From NCBI GenBank assembly GCA_020744225.1, contig JAGMWG010000019.1, positions 372,001-436,000 on the forward strand: 64,000 bases of DNA, in the 5' to 3' direction. The translations under genes and the position numbers were made by a program. Positions 1-10,534 of the stretch are shown here, in pieces. How positions within the stretch are numbered: position 1 is the first letter of the stretch; each line of letters starts with the position of its first letter. This DNA is from Paraphoma chrysanthemicola (Eukaryota > Ascomycota > Dothideomycetes > Pleosporales > Phaeosphaeriaceae). The notes below the pieces were generated by a model. It ran no database searches, was not told the origin of the DNA, and saw nothing but the letters and a program-made list of their open reading frames with translations.

Positions 1-746
1 ACCTGAACTGAAGCCTCCCGATATGTGCTGTCCGGTCCACCCCGGGGCATTGAGTTTCCTGGGTCCAACCTGCTTCGCGGCGCTCGCCATGAGCCCCTTC
101 TCCTTCCTCCACATGGCGAAGAGCGTATTGAGGTTGGTGTCATAGGCCTTCTCGCGCTCCAGAGAGTCCATAGACTCCCTCACTATTTGCGACACACTAG
201 GGTCCTGGCCGTTGCGAAGGAGGTGCTTCACGGTGTCTGCGAACTGCTTGTCGAGGTTCTTGGTGAACGACTGGCCCGGATTATCCGCCAGGATGCGGAT
301 GAGCATGACAGCATTGTACTGAACATGAGGGCGGTCGTAGTTCTCCTTGGAGAGGAACTTGCGGATCTGCTGGGCGGCGGCTGCTGCAGCAGTTGGGCTA
401 GCAACGGCGGACTCGACAATGGTAGGGAGATGCAGCACCTCTTCGCCCTGCTAGTCTAAGTAAGCGCCTATAAGCCATCATGAGACCGACATACCGAATT
501 GGCGGCACCAGATTCACAGAAGAGTCTCTGTTTGGAGTTAGCGGTCTTGCGCGACTCGCGATGCCATGCCGCAACCTACCACTCCTCGCGCGGCATTCGA
601 CTCGGGCGTGTCCGCATTAGGGTCGAAATGAACGTCTTGGGCTTGGGGCACCGTCAGCGAACCGGTCGCGGTGCAAAAGGCAGTCGCGACTCACACGACC
701 GCTTGCGCATCAAGCTGCCCAAGTTGAGACGCTTCTTGAGCTCCAT
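1..746 (-). CDS. VHS-type domain protein (fungal GAT/VHS family), 3' end outside window
   Basis: Partial gene entering from the left edge. Four exons fit: 746-695, 641-580, 527-495 and 447 to beyond 1, and phases close at each junction. The start is the ATG at 746, giving a basic N-terminus (MELKKRLNLGSLMRKR). A helical VHS/ENTH-like domain follows, including segments such as RKFLSKENYDRPHVQYNAVM and ILADNPGQSFTKNLDKQFAD. The family matches fungal proteins annotated as GAT-domain or Lsb5-like, which bind ubiquitin or membranes in endosomal and Golgi trafficking; that role comes from family knowledge, not from residues seen here. Introns are 32-114 nt, the 32-nt one (526-528 side) being unusually short. 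The GAT part would lie beyond position 1. Confidence 0.75.
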
Positions 747-2004
747 GTTCGCGACAGCCTAGTGGGGTACTTCCGCGATACGTGTGTGGAGCTGGCTGCG
801 GGCAAGAAGACAATGGATGCTGCTAATGGAGGCTATGGCGATGGCAAGCCGGGCGCAGACGCTGTGAAGGGGGGAGGTGGCTGTAATTTGCGAAAGTTGT
901 ACGGGCGTGAGGCAACCCAGATCCATTTACACGAGCCCACCGACATTTGACTGCGCCTCGCCGCCAAGAGCGTTGCGCACCTCACACGACGTCAACTGCC
1001 GCGTACAACGGATGACAGCCATTAAGAAGAGCGGGCTGCACAACCACCTCTTGCCGCGCGACGAAGAGTTCTCCATGTCCCAAGGAACATACGCGTCCCA
1101 AGGACGTGGACTTGACGCCAAGAGACTCCGCTCCACTTTGCCTGCGTTCGTCGGACTTTGCGCGCCGTCTTCGATCAGGTTGAAGAGCCACAACTCGTTC
1201 GCGTAGCAAAGACGCACGAGGGTCCTCTTAGTTGCACGAGGGACCCATCCGCAATGTCATGCAGGGTCTGCACGGCTGGGCAGCTAAGTGGATGACAACG
1301 AACTGCAGCACATGTGACGAGAAGCTGACGCGGAGCTGTGTGCTTCAAAAGCGTCACGGTACCTCTCTACTTCCCTATGCCACAAGAAGACTCAAAAACT
1401 GACGCCATCGCCATCCACGAATATCGCTACCAGTGGTAGGGGGCACTGAATCTTGTCCTCGCGAACCCACAAAACTGATGCCCGAAATGTCGCTATTGAA
1501 ACAAGTGCCTGCTCGACATGAGGCTTCAGCACCGACTGTGGAGACAATGGCATTGTCTTGCGCCACCGATGGTTGGTGGCAAGGTGTTGAGTCGAAGAGA
1601 ACTAGAAAGACCAGTGCCTGAGATCAGTACCTGCATTTGCCTCATTCACAGCCTTCTGACATCAAACGCTGCTGCTAAGGCCTCTGTGCGAGGGCAAATC
1701 ATCTTCTTTGTCGTTGATGCGAGGTGTGATGTGGCAGGGAAGCCATCCTGCGGCTCGGCAGGCGATCATCCCCCGCAGCCCACCAGCCACGATGCGCGCC
1801 TGCTTGGTCAGACGTCATCTGCAATGCGCTTGCCATGCATGCGACAGAGCAGGCACCTCTAGCTTGCATCACAGGCAGGAACTGGGGACTATATGACTGA
1901 ACCATGGCCTTCAGCCCCCCAGTGTCTCGTGCAAAACACTTCCCTTCTGACCTCCGCCCTCCCTAGGCATCTAAACCACCTGTCCGACCCTAGAAACCTT
2001 CAAA
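747..2004. other. intergenic, nothing recognised
   Basis: About 1.25 kb between the divergently transcribed VHS gene (minus) and App1-like gene (plus). It must hold both promoters. Open frames of 60-114 codons occur on both strands but none has a recognisable domain or splice structure. Confidence 0.6.
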
Positions 2005-3231
2005 ATGGCACCTGAATCCGCAAGCGCAATGGCTGGCCGTGCCAGGCAGCGCATGCAGCAAGACGAAGAAGACAAAATCACCCGCAAAGCTGGCAATTTT
2101 GCTGAATTCGAAGCCGACATGCCTAAACTCGCAAACCGTTTCTCCTTCTCCCTCAAGGACAACCTATCTTCCTACCTCGGACGCAGCAACCCCTTCTACG
2201 AGAACGTTAACCCAGAGACCGACTATGTCTGGCTCCTCGACAACACCGCCTACCAGAATCGCCTTGGACGGTGGAAAGCAGAGTTCGTGGCCGCGTACTT
2301 TGTCAAGAACAGTGGCAAGGACTTGTCAGAGGTAGTCGCGTGGGTCAGTGAAAAGGTTGGGCTGGCAGACGATGAAGAAGCAAAGGCAACCATCGCGGAA
2401 AGGATAGAACCACTCCTCGACCAGATCCTCCCTGCCCATGCCGTCGAGATTGACCTGCACGGAGTCAACGTCAGGCTTGGTCCTAGTGGACGTGATGGTA
2501 TCAGCTCCGACGAGCTAGCTATTCCGGGAACTGGCTTCAAAGACGGGCAGGTCACTACCACCAAAGCACCCTACACAACTGCAACGCCACAAAAGATCCA
2601 CTTTGCGAAGCCATCAGGCTGGGCCGTTCTGAGCGACGTGGACGACACCATCAAGAAGACCTTGACCTCGTCACCTATCGGCATCTTGAAGACGACCTTT
2701 GCAGAGGAGCCTGAACCCATCAAGGGCATGCCGGAACTTTACAAGCACATCGTTCAGAAGCTTGACAACCCGCCCTTCTGGTACCTCTCAGCCTCACCTT
2801 ACAACCTTTATCCCTTCCTCCGCAAATTCCGCGACGCTTACTACCCGACCGGAACCATGATCCTGCGCGACGCTTCGTGGATGAACCTGGCAGGATTCTT
2901 GGCCAATCTGACGCAAGGCACCGAGGCCTACAAGGTCGACCGCATCGAAAAGGTCAACAGGTGGTTTCCAAAGCGCAAATTCATTCTCATCGGCGACTCA
3001 ACCCAATCGGACCCCGAGGCCTACGGCGAGGCATATCGCAAGCATGGCAAATGGGTCGGCGCGATCTACATCCGCAAAGTCATGGGCGTAGAGGGCATGG
3101 ACGAGGAGCAGAAGAATGCGCCGGAGCGATTCGAGAAGGCGTTCAAGGGTGTGCCCAAAGACGTGTGGTATGTCTTCGAGGATCCGCAGGAGCTATATGC
3201 GAAGGTCGATGCTCTCGTGCAGCAGAAGTAA
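2005..3231 (+). CDS. App1-like phosphatidate phosphatase (DUF2183 catalytic domain)
   Basis: Single-exon 408-residue protein. The C-terminal half is the App1 catalytic domain of the HAD superfamily. The catalytic DxDxT motif is D211-V-D213-D-T215 in VLSDVDDTIKK. It is followed by the conserved segments PFWYLSASPYNLYPFLR and KRKFILIGDSTQSDPEAYGE, the last carrying the GDSxxxD motif that coordinates magnesium. Yeast App1 dephosphorylates phosphatidate to diacylglycerol at actin patches and links lipid turnover to endocytosis. This copy lacks the long proline-rich tail of yeast App1, so actin-patch binding is not implied. The start ATG at 2005 has ACAAAATGG-like context, and no other in-frame ATG precedes the conserved region by a useful distance. 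A GT..AG intron is not needed. Confidence 0.9.
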   Translation: MAPESASAMAGRARQRMQQDEEDKITRKAGNFAEFEADMPKLANRFSFSLKDNLSSYLGRSNPFYENVNPETDYVWLLDNTAYQNRLGRWKAEFVAAYFVKNSGKDLSEVVAWVSEKVGLADDEEAKATIAERIEPLLDQILPAHAVEIDLHGVNVRLGPSGRDGISSDELAIPGTGFKDGQVTTTKAPYTTATPQKIHFAKPSGWAVLSDVDDTIKKTLTSSPIGILKTTFAEEPEPIKGMPELYKHIVQKLDNPPFWYLSASPYNLYPFLRKFRDAYYPTGTMILRDASWMNLAGFLANLTQGTEAYKVDRIEKVNRWFPKRKFILIGDSTQSDPEAYGEAYRKHGKWVGAIYIRKVMGVEGMDEEQKNAPERFEKAFKGVPKDVWYVFEDPQELYAKVDALVQQK

Positions 3232-3454
3232 GAATCAGATGACAAGCATATCCGTGGACGTGAGAGGAAAGTAAGAGCTTGACGATATTGGTTTCTTTCG
3301 GTGTTTGGGTTACAAGATACCTCTGCCTTTGTCTCATTAGCATTATTTATCAGTTTCTGCAAATCATCAATAATATTCATCCACATGCCCCACGTTTTTC
3401 GAGGTCCTTCTTAAGCTTTTATAACTTTATGCAGTAATTCTGTTGTTCTTGCAG

Positions 3455-4230
3455 CCATTAATCTTCAATGCTGCACCTTTTGCATCTACTCCGACAAAAA
3501 GACAGACGACATGGATGCTCGACCAGACTCTTCTTCGCATCACATGATCGATCTCGCAATCATCAAGGCGAGACAGCGTCTAGGTACAAAGGCGAAGATA
3601 TTCATCATGTTGCCGCCACTCATCTACGGCGCGACTCAACACGGCAGATTGTCCATTCATATCATCACCATTGCACGATTTGCCATCAAGCATAAATACG
3701 CTGGTTATGTCGGTAAAGTCAAATCTGTGTGGGGTTTTATTCATGTCAGGGATCTTTCGTACGGGTATTTGACGATGCTGCAATGGCTTGAACAATCACG
3801 GTCGGAAATAGCTCTCGAGCACCCTTATTTCCTTTTGCGAGAATGGTCAAGAAATGCCGGTGAGTGGAAAAAGCCTTTCTTTGCACACGGCCTCATCTTC
3901 AATGCCAAAGTTCCAGCTCACGATAATTTATAGTGGAGTAAAATCGCTACCTTCATCGGCAAAGACTTACACGCAGCTGGCATGATCCCAGACTCGACTC
4001 CACGAGAAATTCCCCAGAATGAATACGATGACCTTTTCGGTGAGGACAGTCTGGTCGTGATCGGGCAGAACTCGCGCAACAGAGCAGACCGGCTGCGCGA
4101 TCTGGGATGGCGGCCAAAGGAGGTTGGTGTGCATGAAGCGTTTACGAAGGAAGAGCTGCCGATCCTGTTGAGGGAGACGGGGGAGTTTAAGGGTATGCCA
4201 GAGTTGCGGCTTCGGGGAGTGGTTAGATAG
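3455..4230 (+). pseudogene. truncated NAD-dependent epimerase/dehydratase relic
   Basis: Reads from a possible acceptor (CAG at 3452-3454) into IIKARQRLGTKAKIFIMLPP, LIYGATQHGRLSI and VWGFIHVRDLSYGYLTMLQW. This is the C-terminal half of a fungal nucleoside-diphosphate-sugar epimerase or NmrA-type protein. The last part (positions 3982-4230) keeps YDDLFGEDSLVVIGQNSRNR and LRDLGWRPKE, also typical of the family. The N-terminal Rossmann GxxGxxG half is absent upstream. The two parts lie in the same frame but are separated by TAG at 3931. The GTGAGT at 3860 with the TAG acceptor at 3933 looks like an intron but does not restore the frame. I call it a 5'-truncated, broken copy. An unusual intact short gene is less likely. 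Confidence 0.6.
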
Positions 4231-5095
4231 ATATGGGGTTTTGGTCGTATTGTTGCCGAAAGTCGTGGTGGGTATTGCTTGGGTTACCAAGGCCTCTGGA
4301 AATACGCTTCACGGACTATGATCCTAGCATCGTGCTTGTGATCTATTAATGACCGCACGGGACCAGAATTATGCAAGAATTATATTGTGAACCTCTTCCC
4401 ATAAGTCTAAGATGTAGATAACGGCCGGTGGTGCTGCACTATGGTCAGAGTGCGTCTCTAGGTTTCTTACTTTTCGCTGGCTGCAGCGCTGGCATGCGCT
4501 ATCATCTTTTGTTGCGAAAGATAATAAACAATTCAAGTCGAAATTGATTTGATATATTTTCGACACCGATGTAGTTCGACCATCATGAGAGTGAAATGCA
4601 TGAAGCAGGAAAATGCTGGAGTAGACAGTAGAAGCTAATACTGGGTAACTTTACGCCGTGCCATAAATGCAGCGACTCAGTCGCAAACAGATCCATGTCA
4701 TCTTCCGAGTTTCAGATCATTATCCGTTACGCGGGAGTCCCACGCGGGTCGTGTCGAGGGCATGCCGCACACTTTCCCCGCACTGTCCAAATCACGTGTT
4801 TCATCTTGGCGGCATGACGTAAGAGCTTGCTTTCACCTGATTAGGGTTCGATGGGCACTTTGCGCCGCCACTGGTGCCACGGGAATATGGCTGCGGGGAT
4901 AGGCCACGCTGAACCCCGCTCGGATCTTTCGCACGGCCTGGTCATTTTGGTTGGATAGCCGTGTACGCATCCGTGGGTTACATATCCCGTGGAACTCGAA
5001 CTACTTTTGAACTTGAACTAGACTTCTTCATATTCCAAAGTTCTCGACGTGTATGATTTGATCCGCGACACTTTTCCTTTACGCCAAGAATTATC
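4231..5095. other. intergenic, presumed promoter of the monooxygenase
   Basis: About 860 bases with no coding signal that I can support. The plus-strand monooxygenase starts at its right edge, so the right part should hold its promoter. No clear TATA box was identified. Confidence 0.5.
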
Positions 5096-6927
5096 ATGTC
5101 AATCGAAACAACAGAACATAGCTTGGACGCGCTTGTGGTAGGCGCCGGGTAAGTGACTGCTTGAAATGTCTCCGAGTAGTAACATACTAATGAGTTTGCA
5201 ACTAGTTTTGGCGGAATTTACCAGCTGAAGAAGCTCCGCGATCAAGGCCTGACTACGAAGCTTATCGACATTGCGAGCGATGTCGGTGGCACTTGGTATT
5301 GGAATCGCTACCCTGGCGCAATGTCAGACACTGAATCATACCTTTACCGCTATTCATGGGACCTTGAAGATTTGCGCACGTACCCCTGGGACCGTCACTA
5401 TGTCTACCAGCCAGAAGTTTATGAGTACTTACGGCATGTCACGGAACGTCATGATCTGCGCAAAGACATGATCTTCAAGACTGCCATGGAATCGGCTGAC
5501 TGGGATGATGATACTGGCCGCTGGGTAGTGCGCACGTCAACAGGGACCACTTTCCGCGCGCGTTATTTGGTTGCAGGATTGGGCTTGCTTTCCAAACAGA
5601 ACTTTCCCGATATTGCCGGTATTGACTCTTTTAGCGGGGAAAAGTATCACACAGGCGCATGGCCGAAGGACGTTACCCTAGTAGGGAAAAGAGTTGGAGT
5701 GATTGGCAATGGCAGTACGGGTGTTCAGGTCATTACTGAAATTGCGAAGGATGTGAAACAGCTGGTCTGCTGTGAGTAGTTTCCGCACAAAGTTCTCTAG
5801 AGATACACACTGACCTTATCATTCCTACAGTCCAACGCAATCCTCAATACAGTGTCCCTAGTGGTCAAGGGCCGGTATCGACCGAGTATCGAGAGAAGAT
5901 CAATGAAGACTATCCACAAATCTGGAAAGAAGCCGTCGATGAGAGCCTTTTCGCATTTGGCTTCAAGGAAGTGAGCCGGCTGACGTTCAGTGTTGACGAG
6001 GACGAGCGAAAACGCATCTACGAAAAGGCCTGGAATAAGGGCGGCGGGTTTCGCTTCATGTTCGAGACATTTGGCGACATCACGAGTGATGAAGCTGCCA
6101 ACAATGCTGCATCAGACTTCATCAAAGCCAAGATCCGCAACACTGTTAAGGATCCGGAGAAGGCGAGGAAGTTGATGCCGACACAGCTCTACGCGCGGAG
6201 ACCTCTTTGTGACAGCGGTTATTACGAGCAATTCAATCGAGACAATGTCGAGATTGTAAGCTTGCACGAAACACCTATCGAGCGCATCACGCCAGAAGGT
6301 GTTCTTACGTCAGATGGCAATGAACATAAGCTGGACGTGCTGATATTCGCCACGGGATTCGATGCCGTCGACGGCAACTACACGCGGCTCGCAATCAAGG
6401 GCCGAGAAGGAGAGTCCTTGCAAGAGCACTGGAGCTCCAGCGGCCCTACGACCTATCTGGGTGTGAGTGTACCTAACTTCCCCAACATGTTCATGATCCT
6501 TGGGCCCAACGGACCATTCTGTAACCTCCCGCCTGCCATTGAGACCCAAGTGGACTTCATCTCCGACGCTGTGGAAGCAGCAGAGTCTACGCGCAATCTG
6601 GCAACCAAGCGAATCACCACAGAAGAGAGTGAGGGGAACCTCACGAGATATGACAGTGCTCAAGGTCAGAACAATGGTAACGACAATACCAAGCGATCGC
6701 CGATCATCGAGGCAACGGCCGAAGCTGAGGAGGGCTGGACGGACCTGTGTGACAAGCTCACTGCTGGCAGTCTCTTTCGCAAGACAGATTCCTGGATTTT
6801 CGGAGCAAATGTGCCAGGGAAGAAACAATCGGTATTGTTCTATTTTGGGGGTCTTTCGGCATATCGAAAGCAATTGCGAGAAATTGCGGCAGACAATTGG
6901 AAAGGCTACTCTATTTCATCAACGTGA
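5096..6927 (+). CDS. FAD-dependent Baeyer-Villiger monooxygenase (cyclohexanone monooxygenase-like)
   Basis: Three exons (5096-5148, 5206-5771, 5831-6927) give 571 residues, with phases closing. The N-terminal FAD-binding Rossmann motif is V-V-G16-A-G18-F-G-G21. The Baeyer-Villiger fingerprint FxGxxxHxxxWP is present as FSGEKYHTGAWP at residues 160-171. The NADPH-binding GxGxxG is GVIGNGSTG near residue 185. The C-terminus keeps CHMO-type segments (LGPNGPFCNLPPAIETQVDF; SWIFGANVPGKKQSVLFYFG). Such enzymes insert oxygen next to a ketone, giving esters or lactones, in catabolism or secondary metabolism; the substrate cannot be read from sequence. There is an unusual Asn/Ser-rich stretch (EESEGNLTRYDSAQGQNNGN) just before the conserved IIEATAEAEEGW, possibly an unspliced intron or an insertion. 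No biosynthetic neighbours are seen. Confidence 0.9.
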
Positions 6928-7643
6928 TACCAAAGCTGGTCATTCATTGAATAGACTTTACGATTTGTGGTTGTAAATCAGGTTCAAACATGCCGCTAGT
7001 GTTGCTGAGGTGCAAGCAACATCTCATACAAACCCTGTCAAGCATGTAGAAAGCGTAATGGCCCTTGTATAAAAGCTTGTTATTCTCTGGTATACACAGG
7101 AAGCCCTTGCTGCAAATCCGCAATGTGGAAAGTTCCGCGCGATGATTGTCGCGTGTGGTGCTAGGATTCCGATCTGCCTCCTGCAAATATAGTAGTCCAT
7201 GACGCACAATCTACTACTCGATTCATGCGCAGAAAACCGACTCCCAGGTATAAACTCGCATTCATTGGAAGTTATGTCGAAACAAGCATCGGCTCACAAG
7301 CTCAGCCGGCGATGCGAACGGCGCTAATGCACGAACCCATGTTCTGTTTCGGTGTGAACAGCACTCTACCTAGTATGATTTGGAATGCAACCCAAGATCG
7401 CATATCTCAACCAAGCGGTGAATGGCTCCACGTTGCTTACACCCAATATCTGTGTGGATCTGATCAGTGCAAAAGTCACGATGCGTGATTGACGTCGATG
7501 ACATGTGAGGAACTGCCGGTACTGACCCCAGTGTTGGTAGCGCCAGGCACCAAGGCAGTAAACACGCTACCTCACTATAAAGATGCTCCCTTCGAAGACA
7601 TAATTTACAGCATCAGTCCATCGTGCTAGTCCAATCGTCCATC
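6928..7643. other. intergenic, promoter region of the bicupin gene
   Basis: No coding sequence that I can support. The right end holds the TATA-like element at 7576 and the start region of the bicupin gene. Confidence 0.5.
7576..7582 (+). promoter_or_regulatory. TATA-box-like element
   Basis: TATAAAG, 68 bases upstream of the bicupin start ATG at 7644. This spacing suits a short 5' leader. Assigned by motif and position only. Confidence 0.5.
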
Positions 7644-9245
7644 ATGAAGAACTTCCAAATGATTACCTTGTCAGCTTTGATCGGCCTTACTTATGCTTTG
7701 CCAGCACCTCAAGGAGCTCCTGGCCCAGTCGACCCATCTCAAGTTGCTAATCAGCCCAATCCTCCAGCTGCGTCGGGATCGTTGCGTGGTTCTGAGGCAC
7801 TACTTGGATTCAATCCATCCAACCCGATCTCTGAGGAGACGACGGTCATTCCGCCTAGTGAATTCGAACTAGGACGAGGACAATCCGAAGACGCGAATCT
7901 AGGGCTGTACATTGATCTCAGCAATGTCAAGAATCCGCAACCGATTCGCGGAGGCACAACAAAGCCCACGGATCCGGGACCACGGTAGCTAACATATCCC
8001 AAAGCTTGCCGACACACCTGATCGCTAACTCAATATAGGACTGAAGCTTATGATCGGCTCAACAGCGACCTCTTCGCACCTCCACCCTCTGACAAGGGCG
8101 AGGTTCCTAACGCCAAATGGCCGTTTGGTCTCAGTCACAATCGCCATGGCCTTGCTGGCGCTGGGTGGGCTCGATCCCAAAACACGAATAATCTCCCCAT
8201 TGCTACAGCTATGGCCGGCGTGGACATGAGATTGGAGCCTAACGCGTACCGCGAGTTGCACTGGCACGTGGAAGGCGAATGGGCGTTCATGCTCAACGGC
8301 AGTGTGCGCATCGCGTCCATCAATGAAGCAGGTCAGAGTTTCGTCGACGATGTGACCGAAGGCGATGTATGGTTCTTCCCGCCGGGTGTGCCGCATAGTC
8401 TTCAAGCATTCGACACTGGTGCCGAGTTTCTACTGATCTTTAACGACGGCAAATTCACCGAGGAGAATACTTTCTTATTGTCCGAACTCATGCTACGAAC
8501 TCCAAAATCTGTTATCGCGAAGAACTTCCAAACGAGTGTTGAGAAATTGGACCCGTTGCCAAAAGACCAGCTCTGGATTTTCCCGGGCACGAAATTCAAC
8601 GCCAGTATCTCGGATCCGAGTCAAAATGTTACAGGCCCAGCTGGCTCAATCCCAAAGCAAACGGCCTATACCTACCACCTCTCGCAGCAGAAACCGCTCA
8701 CGGTACCGGGCGGGAGTGTCAAAATTCTTGATCCAGTCACTTTTCCGGTTGCGAGCACGTTTAGTGTCGCACTTGTGACTGTTGAGCCAGGTGCGATGCG
8801 GGAAATGCACTGGCACACGACGAGTGACGAGTGGAGTTACTTCATCGAGGGACAAGCCCGAGTAACCGTGTATCAGGCGCCAGCGAGTAGTCAGACCTTT
8901 GACTTCACCGCGGGAGATGTGGGATATGTGCCCAAGTCGAATGCGCATTACTTGGAGAATACTGGGAACACGACGCTCAAGTTTCTGGAGGTATGTCTAT
9001 CTTTTTTCGTGAACGGTGTTGCGATGGTTGCGCTAACGATGCCATAGGTCTTGCAGGCGAGCGAGTACTCGGATATCAGCGTAAACCAGTGGCTGGGATT
9101 GACGCCGAAACAGATTATTAAGGACCATCTGAATCTAGCGGATGATGTCATCGACAACTTCCCAAAAACAAGGTCGTTCATCGTGCAAGGAAACCCAGAC
9201 TTGACGACGACAAACTTTGCGCCGGGCGAACATGGTGGTGCTTGA
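7644..9245 (+). CDS. secreted oxalate decarboxylase-family bicupin
   Basis: Three exons (7644-7984, 8039-8990, 9048-9245) encode 496 residues; phases close. A signal peptide is visible (MKNFQMITLSALIGLTYALP), followed by a Pro/Gly/Ser-rich stretch. Two cupin domains follow. The first has H188-W-H190-VEG-E194 and the later metal histidine in GVPHS. The second has HWHTTSDEW and the histidine in SNAHYLEN. Both therefore retain the His-His-Glu-His manganese site. The lid segment after cupin 1 reads KFTEENTFLLSE, resembling the glutamate-bearing lid of bacterial oxalate decarboxylase (SENST), which favours decarboxylation (oxalate to formate and CO2) over oxidation. In fungi such enzymes act extracellularly on self-made or plant oxalate. 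The start is chosen for the signal peptide; an upstream in-frame GTG is not needed. Confidence 0.9.
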
Positions 9246-9528
9246 GCTGTTGTAGTGTATCCAGGAGTCCCAAAGAGGAAAGGAGACGGCGTCGCCTAGA
9301 AGTTGAAGACTTTCAGGATGTTGTATCATCCAGACCAGGCAGTTAACCCAGATATTCGTCATCGTCTGAGATGTCCATGGCGGCTGAGTGATCAAACTCG
9401 GCATCGTTGTCTTCTTTTTCCTCTGCTTCCGGGTCCGCTTCTTTCTCTTCTTCTTCTTCCTCTTCCTTCTCTTCCATGTCTTCACCTAGCTCATTCACTC
9501 CCCTCATCCACAGTTCTGCATTCACCCT

Positions 9529-10275
9529 TCAGAGCCATTCCTCAACCGCGTCTCTGTCAGCATCTTTCATATCATCTGGTGCATCTTCCCTCCGCACCAG
9601 GAACCTCTTTCCTTTCCCCAAACTCTCTTTCTGCATCTTAGTCGCCTTCACTGCAGCCTCATCTGCAACCCGATTCCCCATGGATTGGGAATGTCCCTTC
9701 ACCCAAACCAACTCGACCTTCACACCCGCCTTTTCGAGTGTATCTGCCCACTCGTACACATCTCTCAATGCCCAGCACTTCATTCCCGCTGGCCCAAGCA
9801 TGTTCGGATTGTCATTCGCTAGTGCATCAAGCACTTGTTGTGCGTCCGAGAAGACGCGCACGAGTTCAATAGCCTCGCCCTCAACCACTACCCTCTCAAC
9901 AGCTAAGCCCAATGCAAGAGATATACCAAACAGTTCTGCGTCTTGTGCATTTCCAGTATTTGCGCCAAGAGAATACGATGCATAGTGCCATTTCTGCTCG
10001 TCTTGCCATGCTACGCCCGCACCTAAGACATCATTCACACCAGCGCACTTGTAGCTTCCATCGATCCAATATATGAGTGCGGTGGTCGGATCGGCAATGT
10101 CTTGGAGGCGCGAGGAGTCGTCTAGACGGGCTTCGGTTACGGAATGGATGGTGATCGTGCCGGGGAATGCGTGGGATCCGATGATGGAGGAGATGATGCG
10201 GGTGCAGCGGTCGGTGGAGGCTTTCTTGTAGTTGTGCTTGCGCGAGTTGTAGGCTTTGATGTCTGTAGGAGCCAT
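9529..10275 (-). CDS. RNase H-like protein with an in-frame UGA before an acidic tail
   Basis: 248 residues from the ATG at 10275 (context ACAAACATGGC). The RNase H fold is complete: acidic residues D72 (IYWIDGSYK), E114 (QDAELFGI), D144 (VFSDAQQ) and D205 (NRVADEAA), plus H195 in VWVKGHSQSMGNR. RNase H cleaves RNA in RNA:DNA hybrids; fungi carry many such short single-domain members, some of unknown use. The open frame extends upstream to 10482 but that part is low-complexity and resembles leader. After VEEWL the frame meets UGA (9531-9529). Directly in the same frame follow about 61 more codons, down to 9343, that are strongly protein-like and acidic (GEDMEEKEEEEEEEKEAD, ending SDDDEYLG). 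Either the allele is truncated or the stop is read through. Confidence 0.8.
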   Translation of the reverse strand: MAPTDIKAYNSRKHNYKKASTDRCTRIISSIIGSHAFPGTITIHSVTEARLDDSSRLQDIADPTTALIYWIDGSYKCAGVNDVLGAGVAWQDEQKWHYASYSLGANTGNAQDAELFGISLALGLAVERVVVEGEAIELVRVFSDAQQVLDALANDNPNMLGPAGMKCWALRDVYEWADTLEKAGVKVELVWVKGHSQSMGNRVADEAAVKATKMQKESLGKGKRFLVRREDAPDDMKDADRDAVEEWL

Positions 10276-10534
10276 GTTTGTAGAATTATGCTGGGTCTGG
10301 GAGGGTGTTAGTGTCTTAGCGGCGGCGTAATGTGTGTGCTGTGCTGAGTGCTGTGCTGCTGCGAAGAGGACTGAGGCTGAGGAAGGAGGGAAGATGCAGG
10401 TGTGTGGTAGACTTTGTTGTGGGGTGAAAATTTCTTTATTGTAGAGGACGCGTGGTGAAGGTGAAGATGGGTTGGGTACCATAGGAGCGTGAACAACAAC
10501 TCGCAGAATGACAAAAAGCGACCGAGGTAGGTAT

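Noticed and set aside
3860..3933. Functional intron rescuing the epimerase gene
   Set aside because: Donor and acceptor look real, but every combination tested by eye leaves a stop or wrong frame, so the copy is treated as broken.
5096..9245. Secondary metabolite cluster including the monooxygenase, bicupin and methyltransferase relic
   Set aside because: No synthase, cyclase or P450 backbone gene is present, and the three genes are scattered over 29 kb among unrelated functions.
9407..9985. Plus-strand Ser-rich open frame opposite the RNase H gene
   Set aside because: The minus strand carries complete RNase H catalytic residues; the Ser run is the antisense of the acidic Glu tail.
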